Of a stretch of 41,066 nucleotides of DNA, positions 7,041-15,800 are shown piece after piece. The stretch's first letter is position 1. Every line of letters begins with the position of its first letter. Below the pieces are notes generated by a model, which saw only the letters and a list, made by a program, of their open reading frames with translations, was not told the DNA's origin and did not search any database. A program made the position numbers and the translations under genes. The DNA is from Candidatus Woesearchaeota archaeon (GTDB lineage Archaea; Nanobdellota; Nanobdellia; SCGC-AAA011-G17; GW2011-AR20): positions 1 through 41,066 of the forward strand of contig JAGVYZ010000024.1 of assembly GCA_018303025.1 (NCBI GenBank), written 5' to 3'.

Positions 7041-8178
7041 CTTCTGACTTCATAGATGCATCTTGCTGAACGAATTGTTCAGTATTGGATGCTTTCTCCA
7101 TCGAGGCAAGTTCCTTACCTCTTGCTAATATATTTAGTGCAGAATTGTAGTCTCTTGAAATTTCTTTGTTGCATTTTTTACAAACAAACTTTCTTTGTGA
7201 AATTTCAAGCTTGTTGTTTCTCGTTCCACAAAAACTACAATCCATCGTAGTATAAGCAGGGTCTACATCTTGGACTACACAACCAGCACTTTCAGCCTTG
7301 TAGTGTAGATAACAAGATAGTTTTCCCCAGCTTGCATCTGCGATATTTTTAGCATTATACGAAATTGACATTAAGTTTTTTATATTCAATTTTTCAATAG
7401 CAATAAACTTGTTTTCTTTAATAAGTTTAGCAGAAAGCTTGTGAATAAAATCATCTCTTGCATTAGCAATCTTTTCGTGGATTTTAGCAACTTTTATCCT
7501 TGCCTTTTTTCTGCTATTACTTCCTTTATTTTTCCTTGATAAAGATTGCTGTGCAGTCTTTAGTTCTGAATGATACTTGTCAAAATGCTTGGGATTTTCA
7601 TAAGCATTTCCCTCGCTGTCATAAATATAATTCATAATACCAGCATCAATTCCAATTTCTTTAGTTCCACATTCTCTTTTAATAATTGCATCGGTTGTAA
7701 TGGAAGCATACCATTTTTCATTAGACTTTTTTATTGTAATATTTTTTATATTTCCTTCAACTTCTCTGTGTAGTTTGATTGGAATATATCCAATCTTTGA
7801 CAAATGCAACAAGTCATACCTTTTGTTTGTCTTAATCAACTTGAATCCAGATTGATTATAAGTGAAAGTCTTAAACCAGTTTTTTCCTTTGAATCTTAAT
7901 CTTCCAACTTTATGCCCTTTCTTTTTTAATTTAGAAAGCGAAGATAAATTAGAAAACAATCTTTGATTTTCCATCTGCAAAACTTTAGAATGAATCTCAT
8001 TCATTTCAGGATAACAAACCTTCAAATCAAGCAAGTAATTCTGAATTTCGTTTTTTGTATATCTTCCATTGAGTTCTGAAAGCAGATGATTATAAGTTTG
8101 CCTGCAAACTTCTTTAGCTATTTCTAGCTTTTCTTCTTCTGCTTTCTTTAGGTATAATCTGAATTTGTAGGTTATCAT
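7018..8178 (-). CDS. tnpB: TnpB, RNA-guided nuclease of an IS605-type element
   Basis: A complete 386-residue TnpB. The RuvC catalytic residues are intact: Asp178 in EIGIDAG, Glu262 in IAIEKLNI and Asp343 in SRDYNSALN. A zinc ribbon lies between them (Cys314, Cys317, Cys333, Cys336). The N-terminal OrfB helix-turn-helix region is present. TnpB proteins are ancestors of Cas12 and cut DNA guided by an RNA from the element's right end. Its ATG lies in a 4-nt ATGA overlap with the stop of an upstream AbrB-like gene, so the two are coupled. All catalytic residues being kept suggests recent or retained activity. Confidence 0.93.
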   Translation of the reverse strand: MITYKFRLYLKKAEEEKLEIAKEVCRQTYNHLLSELNGRYTKNEIQNYLLDLKVCYPEMNEIHSKVLQMENQRLFSNLSSLSKLKKKGHKVGRLRFKGKNWFKTFTYNQSGFKLIKTNKRYDLLHLSKIGYIPIKLHREVEGNIKNITIKKSNEKWYASITTDAIIKRECGTKEIGIDAGIMNYIYDSEGNAYENPKHFDKYHSELKTAQQSLSRKNKGSNSRKKARIKVAKIHEKIANARDDFIHKLSAKLIKENKFIAIEKLNIKNLMSISYNAKNIADASWGKLSCYLHYKAESAGCVVQDVDPAYTTMDCSFCGTRNNKLEISQRKFVCKKCNKEISRDYNSALNILARGKELASMEKASNTEQFVQQDASMKSEAISLNSK

Positions 8179-8303
8179 TTTATTTTCTTTATGTCTATTT
8201 CAACATAATCTCCTTCTTTTACTCTTATTTTCTCAATTATTGGTTTATCTATAATAATTCCTAAACTATATGCAATCTTTATAACTTTCTTGGTCATTTT
8301 CAT
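8175..8303 (-). CDS. 42-residue AbrB-like protein coupled to tnpB
   Basis: This small gene reads MKMTKKVIKIAYSLGIIID, then KPIIEKIRVKEGDYVEIDI and a Lys-rich tail. The pattern, two short hydrophobic strands, a turn, IRVKEGDYVEIDI and then stop, matches a minimal AbrB/MazE swapped-hairpin domain. It has a promoter of its own: a TATA box 26 nt upstream and no leader. Its TGA overlaps the tnpB ATG. An 18-bp palindrome covers the promoter-to-start interval. The likely role is autorepression of tnpB, by analogy with VapB; this is inference. Confidence 0.75.
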   Translation of the reverse strand: MKMTKKVIKIAYSLGIIIDKPIIEKIRVKEGDYVEIDIKKIK

Positions 8304-8333
8304 ATTATACATATAATATTACACTTTATATAC
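8302..8333 (-). promoter_or_regulatory. Promoter and palindromic operator of the AbrB-tnpB operon
   Basis: The TATA box (GTATATAAAG on the minus strand, 8325-8333) lies 26 nt before the ATG at 8303. Between them is an inverted repeat, ATATTATA (8302-8309), CA, TATAATAT (8312-8319). It covers the expected transcription start. Its arms resemble those of the vapBC operator. Confidence 0.55.
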
Positions 8334-8351
8334 TTTTTTATGCCAATTCAT

Positions 8352-8380
8352 CCATAACCTAATTGCAATTCAGGATATGG
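8352..8380 (-). repeat. Left-end hairpin of the IS605-type element
   Basis: CCATA (8352-8356) pairs with TATGG (8376-8380) and CCT with AGG inside it; the centre is a short ATTGCAAT palindrome. The outer blocks match the right-end hairpin at 7005-7040. It marks the upstream boundary of the element. Confidence 0.55.
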
Positions 8381-8410
8381 ACTTCTTGGCAACGAGGTTA
8401 AATATTCTTT

Positions 8411-8560
8411 TTATATTTCATCAACTCTTCTTATACTGATTTTAGCTATTTTTCTTGCCTGATAACTGCTTTTACCTTCGGTTTTCAACCGCAGAGTCTC
8501 AAAAAGACTCTTTTTTGTAAATTTTATAGACTGATTTAAATCAGCCTTGAGAACTAATTT
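8411..8560 (-). pseudogene. Remnant with a transposase-type helix-turn-helix
   Basis: A 49-codon open stretch without a start codon ends in TAA at 8411-8413. It contains LRLKTEGKSSYQARKIAKIS, then IRRVDEI, a pattern like the N-terminal helix-turn-helix of archaeal DDE-type transposases. It lies just outside the left end of the TnpB element. I read it as a decayed fragment of an older mobile gene. The family call rests on pattern memory only. Confidence 0.35.
8479..8544. other. Hairpin pair with T-run, and a 14-bp palindrome
   Basis: CGGTT (8479-8483) pairs with AACCG (8487-8491). GAGTCT (8494-8499) pairs with AGACTC (8505-8510) and is followed by six Ts. CTGATTTAAATCAG (8531-8544) is a perfect palindrome. 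The second hairpin has the shape of a plus-strand terminator, but no plus-strand gene precedes it. It overlaps the transposase remnant. Confidence 0.35.
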
Positions 8561-8623
8561 TCAGATAACACATAAAAATTGAATTTAGAAAGGTTTAAAA
8601 ATCAACTTTCAGCATTCTATACA

Positions 8624-8827
8624 ATGGGAAGAATTAAAACTAAGTTAACTAAAAGAGTAAGCTTGAAGTTATTTAAGAATAATCCTGAATCTTTTTCCAG
8701 CACTGATTATGCTAAAAATAAAGGAAGAGTAGATGCTTCTTTAGAGTTGTATTCTAAAAAATTAAGAAATGTTATTGCTGGTTATTTGACCAGATTGAAG
8801 AAAGCTGAAAAACAGAAAAATCTATAA
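8624..8827 (+). CDS. rps17e: Ribosomal protein S17e
   Basis: A 67-residue small-subunit protein shared by archaea and eukaryotes. It begins MGRIKTKLTKRVSLKLF, and the C-terminal half carries the family pattern SKKLRNVIAGYLTRL. I chose ATG 8624 over the TTG at 8579 because S17e proteins begin at this Met-Gly-Arg/Asn-Ile and because a TTTAAAAA TATA-like box (8594-8601) lies about 27 nt upstream, giving a leaderless mRNA. Alba follows after 40 nt. Confidence 0.9.
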   Translation: MGRIKTKLTKRVSLKLFKNNPESFSSTDYAKNKGRVDASLELYSKKLRNVIAGYLTRLKKAEKQKNL

Positions 8828-8855
8828 ACTTGGGTTCTTTGTTATTTTTATACTT

Positions 8856-8861
8856 GGAGGG
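8856..8861 (+). promoter_or_regulatory. Strong Shine-Dalgarno of alba
   Basis: GGAGGG lies 6 nt before the ATG at 8868. It is one of few strong ribosome binding sites in the window and suits internal translation of a two-gene rps17e-alba message. Confidence 0.65.
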
Positions 8862-8867
8862 ATTTAC

Positions 8868-9173
8868 ATGGAAGAACATCAAAAACATCGAAACCCAAAC
8901 GACCACATTGTTTTAGTTGGTGATAAGCCTTTTATGAATTACGTCACCGGCGTGGTAATGCAATTTACAACACAAAATGCAAATGAGGTTGTAATTAAGG
9001 CAAGAGGCAAGTTTATATCAAGAGCAGTTGATATAGCCGAAGTAACAACAAAAAGATTTCTAGAAGGAACAGTGGATACAGCAGGCATAAAGATTGGAAG
9101 CGAAGACTTTGAAAACAAAGAAGGAAGGCAGGTTAGAGTCTCTACTGTGGAAATTACCTTGATTAAAAAGTAA
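8868..9173 (+). CDS. alba: DNA/RNA-binding chromatin protein Alba
   Basis: Alba coats DNA and RNA in most archaea. The 101-residue protein has the family core: VLVGDKPFMNYVTGVVMQF, then NEVVIKARGKFISRAVDIAE, with the lysines and arginine of the nucleic-acid face, and a C-terminal strand VRVSTVEITLIKK. Length and order are normal. It follows rps17e by 40 nt and has its own strong Shine-Dalgarno. A TATA-like TTTTTATAC at 8845-8853 is too close to the ATG to serve this start, so cotranscription with rps17e is the simpler reading. Confidence 0.95.
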   Translation: MEEHQKHRNPNDHIVLVGDKPFMNYVTGVVMQFTTQNANEVVIKARGKFISRAVDIAEVTTKRFLEGTVDTAGIKIGSEDFENKEGRQVRVSTVEITLIKK

Positions 9174-9208
9174 TTCTTTTTTTATTTTTTGAAGCCTTTA
9201 AATAGAAT

Positions 9209-9865
9209 TTATTCTTCAAATTTTTTAATTAGATATTGCTTGTAAACTGAGAACAGAAAAATTAATATTAATGCTGTTAATGGAAATATAAAATTTGAAA
9301 AGTCAAATATAAACAATAATGAAGAAGTTAAGGCAGCTAAAATTAATAAGATTAATATTAAATATAAAACATATGCTGGTAAGGTTAAGTAAAATTTCTT
9401 TAACAGTTTATTGAAATTATGCTTGTTAAAGCCAAAATATAAGCAGAAGATTAGATAAGACAAAATTAATGTTAAAACTGCTAAAAAAATGCTTAAATAA
9501 ATTAAAGATAAAATTAAAAATAAAAAAGGTATTAAGGAAAATAAAGAAAATTTTAAAAAATATTTTTTATTGCTTTGAAATGTAAATGACTGGGTAAATA
9601 TAAAAATTAAGTAAATTAAAAATAATGCTAATGCTATAATAACAAATGCTTTCATAATTATTGAGTTTAAAGATTGCAGAACAGTATAAGTATCTTCTAA
9701 ATTTGCTGTAATCTGCAATTCCTGCAATGTTGGAGAGTATGAATTAATTAAAATCCAATAAGATGTTACTTTAATTTTAGCATAAATAATTACCAAAAAT
9801 GACAAGATGAAAAAAGACAAATCTAAAAGAAATGGCTTTAATGTTTTTTTTAGATGAAATTTCAT
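9209..9865 (-). CDS. Polytopic membrane protein, last gene of the surface operon
   Basis: A 218-residue protein, strongly hydrophobic. I count five or six membrane segments: about residues 15-32, 72-92, 104-142 (probably two), 162-182 and 190-207. The outward loop at about 35-68 is the only long polar stretch. No catalytic or transport motif is visible. It starts 4 nt after the stop of the 2505-residue protein, so the two are surely cotranscribed. It may anchor or assemble that protein at the membrane; this is inference from position only. Confidence 0.75.
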   Translation of the reverse strand: MKFHLKKTLKPFLLDLSFFILSFLVIIYAKIKVTSYWILINSYSPTLQELQITANLEDTYTVLQSLNSIIMKAFVIIALALFLIYLIFIFTQSFTFQSNKKYFLKFSLFSLIPFLFLILSLIYLSIFLAVLTLILSYLIFCLYFGFNKHNFNKLLKKFYLTLPAYVLYLILILLILAALTSSLLFIFDFSNFIFPLTALILIFLFSVYKQYLIKKFEE

Positions 9866-9869
9866 TTTA

Positions 9870-12800
9870 TTATTTAAAAATTATGGTTGCTGTTGCTGGA
9901 TTAGTGCCTGATGCTGGAATAAATGAAGTTATTGCTATTTTTTCAATATTTAAACTATTTATATTGTAATAAATTAAATTTGAACCAGTCGAAATTGGTA
10001 ATTGCTGGGCAATAGGCTTGTTGTCCCTTAAAATATTCGAGCCTGTTAAATACAATTTTGAAGCATCCCTTTGATCAGGATTAATTATAATTGTTTCTTC
10101 TTTTTTATCCAATGTTGTGCTTCCAGAAGCAAAATATCTTGTTAATGTTATTGGCAGTGTTGCAGACAATTTTATATTAGGACAGGTTATTATATTATTT
10201 GCTTCCTGACATGATATAAATTTACCATCCTGCTTTGCTAATACATCGGGAGCATAATTACATATTACTTTTATAATTTCCTGATTGACTTGCCCATGGG
10301 GAATATCATAATCCTTATTATTAAAATTTACAATTAGATGGTCATCATCTCTTCCTTCATTATTTCCATTTGCATAATCTATTAAAACTTGCATACCGCC
10401 ACTAAAACTTCTTGGATTATTTTTTAATGACAAAAGTATTGAAGGGAATATTGCTTCTAACATGCCTGGAGGGAAGAATGTATTAAGATCTATAGAGCTA
10501 AGAGCAGAGTATATTTCTTCTTCTTTATTTCTTTCATGAAAATTTATTCTACTATTCCATTCGCTATTAATAAAAGAAAATTGTAAATTGGTGAGTTGGT
10601 AGTCATCATTGTCATATTCTATCTGGCACATTGGAGTGGAAGTTGGGGTAATGGTTTGTTCTGCTGCATTCTTTATAACTAAATCTAAAAGGTAATTTTG
10701 TTTTAATTTAAATTCAATTTCCTTTTTAGGATCGCAATTTATAATTACTTTTTTTGAACCTAGAATTATAACACTACCAGTAATATCTTTAAAAGAAATA
10801 TGTTGATTTCCTTGAGTATTACAAGCGTACTTAGTATAATAATTTCCTTCTTTCTCTTTTATACTATAATATACATGTCCCTGTTCTCGAAATAACTCCA
10901 TAGTAATCTTCTTTCCGTCTACTACTACACTACTTTCTTCTGTTAAATCATAACAATTAATTGTATTCGCGTCTACTTTTTCGCATCTGGGTCCTGTTCC
11001 GCTTTGTCCAGCAGAATTTGCAACTTTAGTAAGTTCGCATTGATTTAGTATTAAATTTAAACTATACTCTAAAGCAGAAGTTGTTACTGTGTTGACTTTT
11101 ATTGAACCCTTATCACTATTTTCTAGATGAACATTTACATAATCATCATCATTTTGACCATTTTCAAGTATCATTCTCTGTAAACCGCTTAAGAAATTTT
11201 TATTTTCTAAATCTCGAATAAGAGTTTGCACCCCTGTATCTCCTTTAGTTGGAATTGTTCCAGTAGGTTTATAATTTTCATTAGTGTTTTCTTTATACTG
11301 CCATTTATTTAAAGGACCATTTGGTTGCTTGATATATTTTAAGATAATATTAATATCACTTATGCCTAAGAATGCCCCATTGTTGTATTCAAATCTACAA
11401 AGAGCAAGATTTCCTGCGATTCTATCACCAGTCATATGTTCACCACCAGATGGATTAAAAGATAAAGTTGTTTCTTCTGCTTCTTGCTCTCCTGATGATT
11501 CTACTGGAGTTTGTTTTAATTTACAACCTTTTGTAGTTGAATCTGGTTCGTATTCTGTTGAAGTGCATTTACACTGGTTTTCTGAAGCAGGTGGGTTGCA
11601 GAATTTACTTGCCCAGTCTGTTGAACTTAGACTGCCTAAATCACATTGCTCTTCTGTATTTGCATCAATAACATTATTCCCACATTTTCTTCTGTCTGCT
11701 TCTAATTTTATTGTATTTGTTAAATCAGCAAATGCAAAATAAATCATGCTTATTCTTAATTGAGACTGGGATATTATTTCTGGGTCGCCATCAACTGTAT
11801 TGGTTAAGTCTGCTAATTTTCTATAATTAGTAAAAGTATTTCCTGAAGAAATTCCAGTTAGTGTTTGTGAATTAACAAGTTGATTGGAAGTTATTAAGGC
11901 ATTTTTTAATGAACCTGAATCTGTTTGAGCTAATATTTCTGATAATTTTGTATTAAAGCTTTGTAAGTTTTCTTGTGGCAATAAAGCAATCTGGGAAGAA
12001 AATGTTTTTCCATTTGAACTTAATTCAAATTTGTCTGAAATTATTTTATTTAATTCTACCTGTAATTTTGTAAATGATTCTCTCATGAATTTTATTTTTT
12101 GATTTGTTGGCTGATTTTCTTCTGAAGAAGTTATTGTTGTTTGAACCTGACCTGCTAATTGCCTATCTGTAATATCTATTGTTGAAATATCAATCCAACA
12201 CTGGCCTAAACTTCTTCCTAATTCATCCTTGCCACATGTTCCTATTATTTGCCATGATTCTATTTTACCTGTTGATTTTCCTGGATTTTCATTGCTGCAT
12301 AACCTGTTAATTCCTGCATTAGAGTTTCCTAATGTTGTAGGAAGAGCGAGAACATCATTTACAACAGGACCTTGATTAGATGGCATGCATTCATCTGCTG
12401 TTTTTATTAATTGGTTAGCTGAGTTAGCTGTCAATTGATCCTGGACTGCTGTGAATGCTAATGATGTTGATAATCTTGAATTGCCACATTCTTCTTTTCC
12501 ATTTGCCCAGATGCATATTTGTGTATAACCTGGACGAGATGTTACACTTAATGATTTGTCTATTGTAGAACCTTTTGCTGTTCTTGCTAATTGGGAATTA
12601 ACTTCATCTGTAACATAAATTACAGGAACTCCTGATACAGGGTGCTTCATATAAACTGAATATTTTAAATCATTTGAAGAACCTGCATAAACATGGTAAT
12701 AAATATTATAACGAGATAATCCTGCTGACCTTTGCTGTAAATTACCTGTTGTTGGATTTTCTTCACTATAAGGAGATTCATCAAAATAAGCTGAAAACTG

Positions 12801-15800
12801 AACAGGACTTTCAGGTGTAAGCATCTGGGATGAAATTTCTCCTAAACTTGGCATTTTACCATAAAATGCCTTTGCACATATTTGAGTTCCAATTTCTTCT
12901 GTTGATTTTGATTGGAATGAAGCAATGGGACTTGATTTGTATTGTTCTGTAAATGTTTTAAATTGATTCGTAACTAATTGTCCTTGAGAAAGCATATTGG
13001 AATATTCTCCTCCGCCTGAAAGAGGATTATCAAATGAAGGTATTAATCCCCATTTTGTTCCTAAAACATTTCCAATCAAATAAGCTTCTTTCCAAATTAA
13101 TTCACAAGCATAAGTACTTTGTATCTGGTCACAAATGCCAACTGCTTTTCCTTCTTTCTTTTGTGTTTGCAAACATTGATTGTAACCTTGCAACATTGAC
13201 CTTAATCCTTCTAAACCTGCCTGAACACCTGGAAGGCATACTTTAAGATGAGCTGCATTTGATACAATTGAAGTTGGATTTAATGAATCTCCACCTAAGA
13301 TTAATGAACCATAAATCCCTGTTGAAATAACATTTGAAACAGGATATCTTCCACCTAAATTAAATCTTGAACTTGGACACATTACTGGGTCACATACAAA
13401 AAATAATGTTTTACAACTTGAAATTGACATTGTATCTGTGCATTGTGATTTTGCTGCTTCTTGCTCTAAATTTTGTGTTCCTAAAACACATCTTAGATTA
13501 GGTCTTCCTGACATTGAAATTCTATTATTTCTGCAGTTTTCATATTGAGCTTGACGCCATAAATTAATTGCTTTATTGTAATCAGAAGCTGTGACTGGAT
13601 TATTTTCTGATAAAACCTGAACCTGATTTGTATTTGGATTTACAAGCCAAACTTTTCCAGGCGTGCTTCCTGGAGTTGAATAATCTCTAAATTCCAGAAA
13701 TAAACATTTTGAAGCATCATAAGGTAATCTGAATAATGATTTATCATTATTATAATCAATTTGATTTACATATTCATCTTTGCATTGAATTGAAGTTGCT
13801 ATTTTGGGTGCTAGATAATAAACAGGAGGAGTTGAAGCTGTTTGATATAAATCATACATACTTTGATCTAACTTTTCTCTTGTAACTCCTTCAAGCAATG
13901 AAGTTGATTTTGTTACTGAAACAGGCATAATTTTACCAGCTGTATCTTTGGTATATACTATAATGTTATTCCCAATTTGTTTTGGCTCTTCTGTTAATAA
14001 ATTATTTATGTTTAATCCAGTAATAGAATCTGCTCCTGTAACATCTTTAATTGTAGTTCCTATATTAGAAACTGTTTGAGAAGGCAGTTCTCTATTGTAA
14101 ATTTCTAAAATTAACTCTTCTTTTTGTGCAGGTGTTAATCCTGGAATGTTTATTTCACTTCTTTCTCTGATAGCTGTTAATTTAGTTAATTTTTCTGCTG
14201 GCAAATCACTTGTAAAACCACATGTAATTCCGAGACTAGTAGGGCAAGAGTTAGATAATTCATTATTCATAAAAGAATCATAAACACTTTGCTCACTTAT
14301 GCCTATTTTTTCTAAGTCTGCTTTATTTGTACCTTTACTTAAATAATTTTTAGCTTGTTCCTGGCTTGATTTTATTTTAGTATTATAATTTTCAACTTGG
14401 ATGTTAATTTCTTTTTCTTTTGCAAAAACACAGGCATCATAATTTGAAAATCCTTCTCCTCTTTTTTTACCTGTTGAATCAATTCCTGAATTTTCCTGAC
14501 AATATTTAAACCATCCTGATTTTCCATCTGCTCCTCGCATTACTAATGACTGGGCTTTTTGTTTTATTGGATCTCCTTTAAAGAATGTTTTTACCATAAT
14601 TATTGTCCAGGTTGCATAACAAATTGCAACACCAACCTGAATTACTTTATTTAAAAAATCAATGTAACCTGATAATTTGTTAATCATTTTTTGAGTTGCA
14701 TTAATTTGAGAATCAATTTGCTCATCTGTAAATTTGATTGTTCTTTTTGCAACAGGTATATGGACTGAGAAAGTTGAATCTGAAACTGCTTTTCCTGTTC
14801 CTGGAAGAATAGTTACAGAAGCTTCTGACTGAGTATTAATATTTGTAACTGATAATAAAAGCTGATTATTTGGCTGGTAATCTGTTTTTGATTCTAAATT
14901 AAGATTAAGATTAATTGAAGCTTCTACTGGCTGAGTTTCTAATGGATTTTTTTCAGCATCAATATAAATTCTTTTTAAAATTACTTTATTTGTCTGGACT
15001 TCCTGAACTTCAAAATAGAATTCTTGTGTTGTCTCTACATCATTTACTTTTGTTACTTTTTTTCCTGTTATTTCTTTTCCTGCATTGTCTTTTAATTTAT
15101 CTCCTTCCCTATATTGCTGTTCATTAGCGCCTTCAATTCTTATTGAAGCAATTGGTTTTTCCAATAAAGAAGGCCTTCTTACACCCATTAAAGCTATTTT
15201 ACCAGATTCTCCTGGCAAGTTTAAGAAATCTGACTGAATTCCTGAAATTATTTTCCATTCAAGAGCTATTCTTCTGTTTGTTGCATCCTGATTTGTTGAT
15301 TGCTTGTAATATTCTATTGCTGTTATTGGTGTTTCTAAGTTTTCATACAACCTGCCAAGAAGATAATTGGTTATATCTTCTGATTGCTTATCTTTTGTAT
15401 AAGGCTGTTCTAATAATTTTTTTAATTCTGAGATTGAGGAACACTGCATGTTTTTATTTAATGCTGCTAAATTTGCTGAATTTGAAATAGCTGCTGTTAA
15501 ATCAAAATTTGTTAAATCCTGTTTTACAAAATCTACGCATGGGTCTGGTTCTTTAACAAAATTTCTAGCATCAGTTGTTTGTGGTGTTTCTGTTGCGGAA
15601 GTTTGTGGTGTTTCTTGCGTTTCTGTTGATTGGATATTACTTAATACTTGATAGATTGGATAAACATAAAGGTCAACATAATCTTTAGATTCACTTTTAG
15701 TTATACATGCGTTAGAATATACACCTGAACTAGTACAACTTGCAGATACAGCACCAGTACCACCATTATAAGAAGCTATTGTAAATCGTATATCTTTATT

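Larger units (their letters stand above)
7005..8380 (-). mobile_element. IS200/IS605-family element carrying tnpB, no tnpA
   Basis: The element holds an AbrB-like gene and tnpB on the minus strand and is bounded by two related imperfect hairpins. Both begin CCATAACCTAA and end AGGATATGG (7005-7040 right end, 8352-8380 left end). Hairpin ends without terminal inverted repeats are the hallmark of the IS200/IS605 family. No TnpA gene is present, so movement would need a transposase in trans. The exact cleavage sites are not resolved. Confidence 0.7.

Noticed and set aside
11284-11742. 152-codon plus-strand frame opposite the giant gene, and similar antisense frames at 13034, 14915 and 15143
   Set aside because: All lie opposite a 2505-residue gene with consistent codon use, and their translations are low-complexity shadows.
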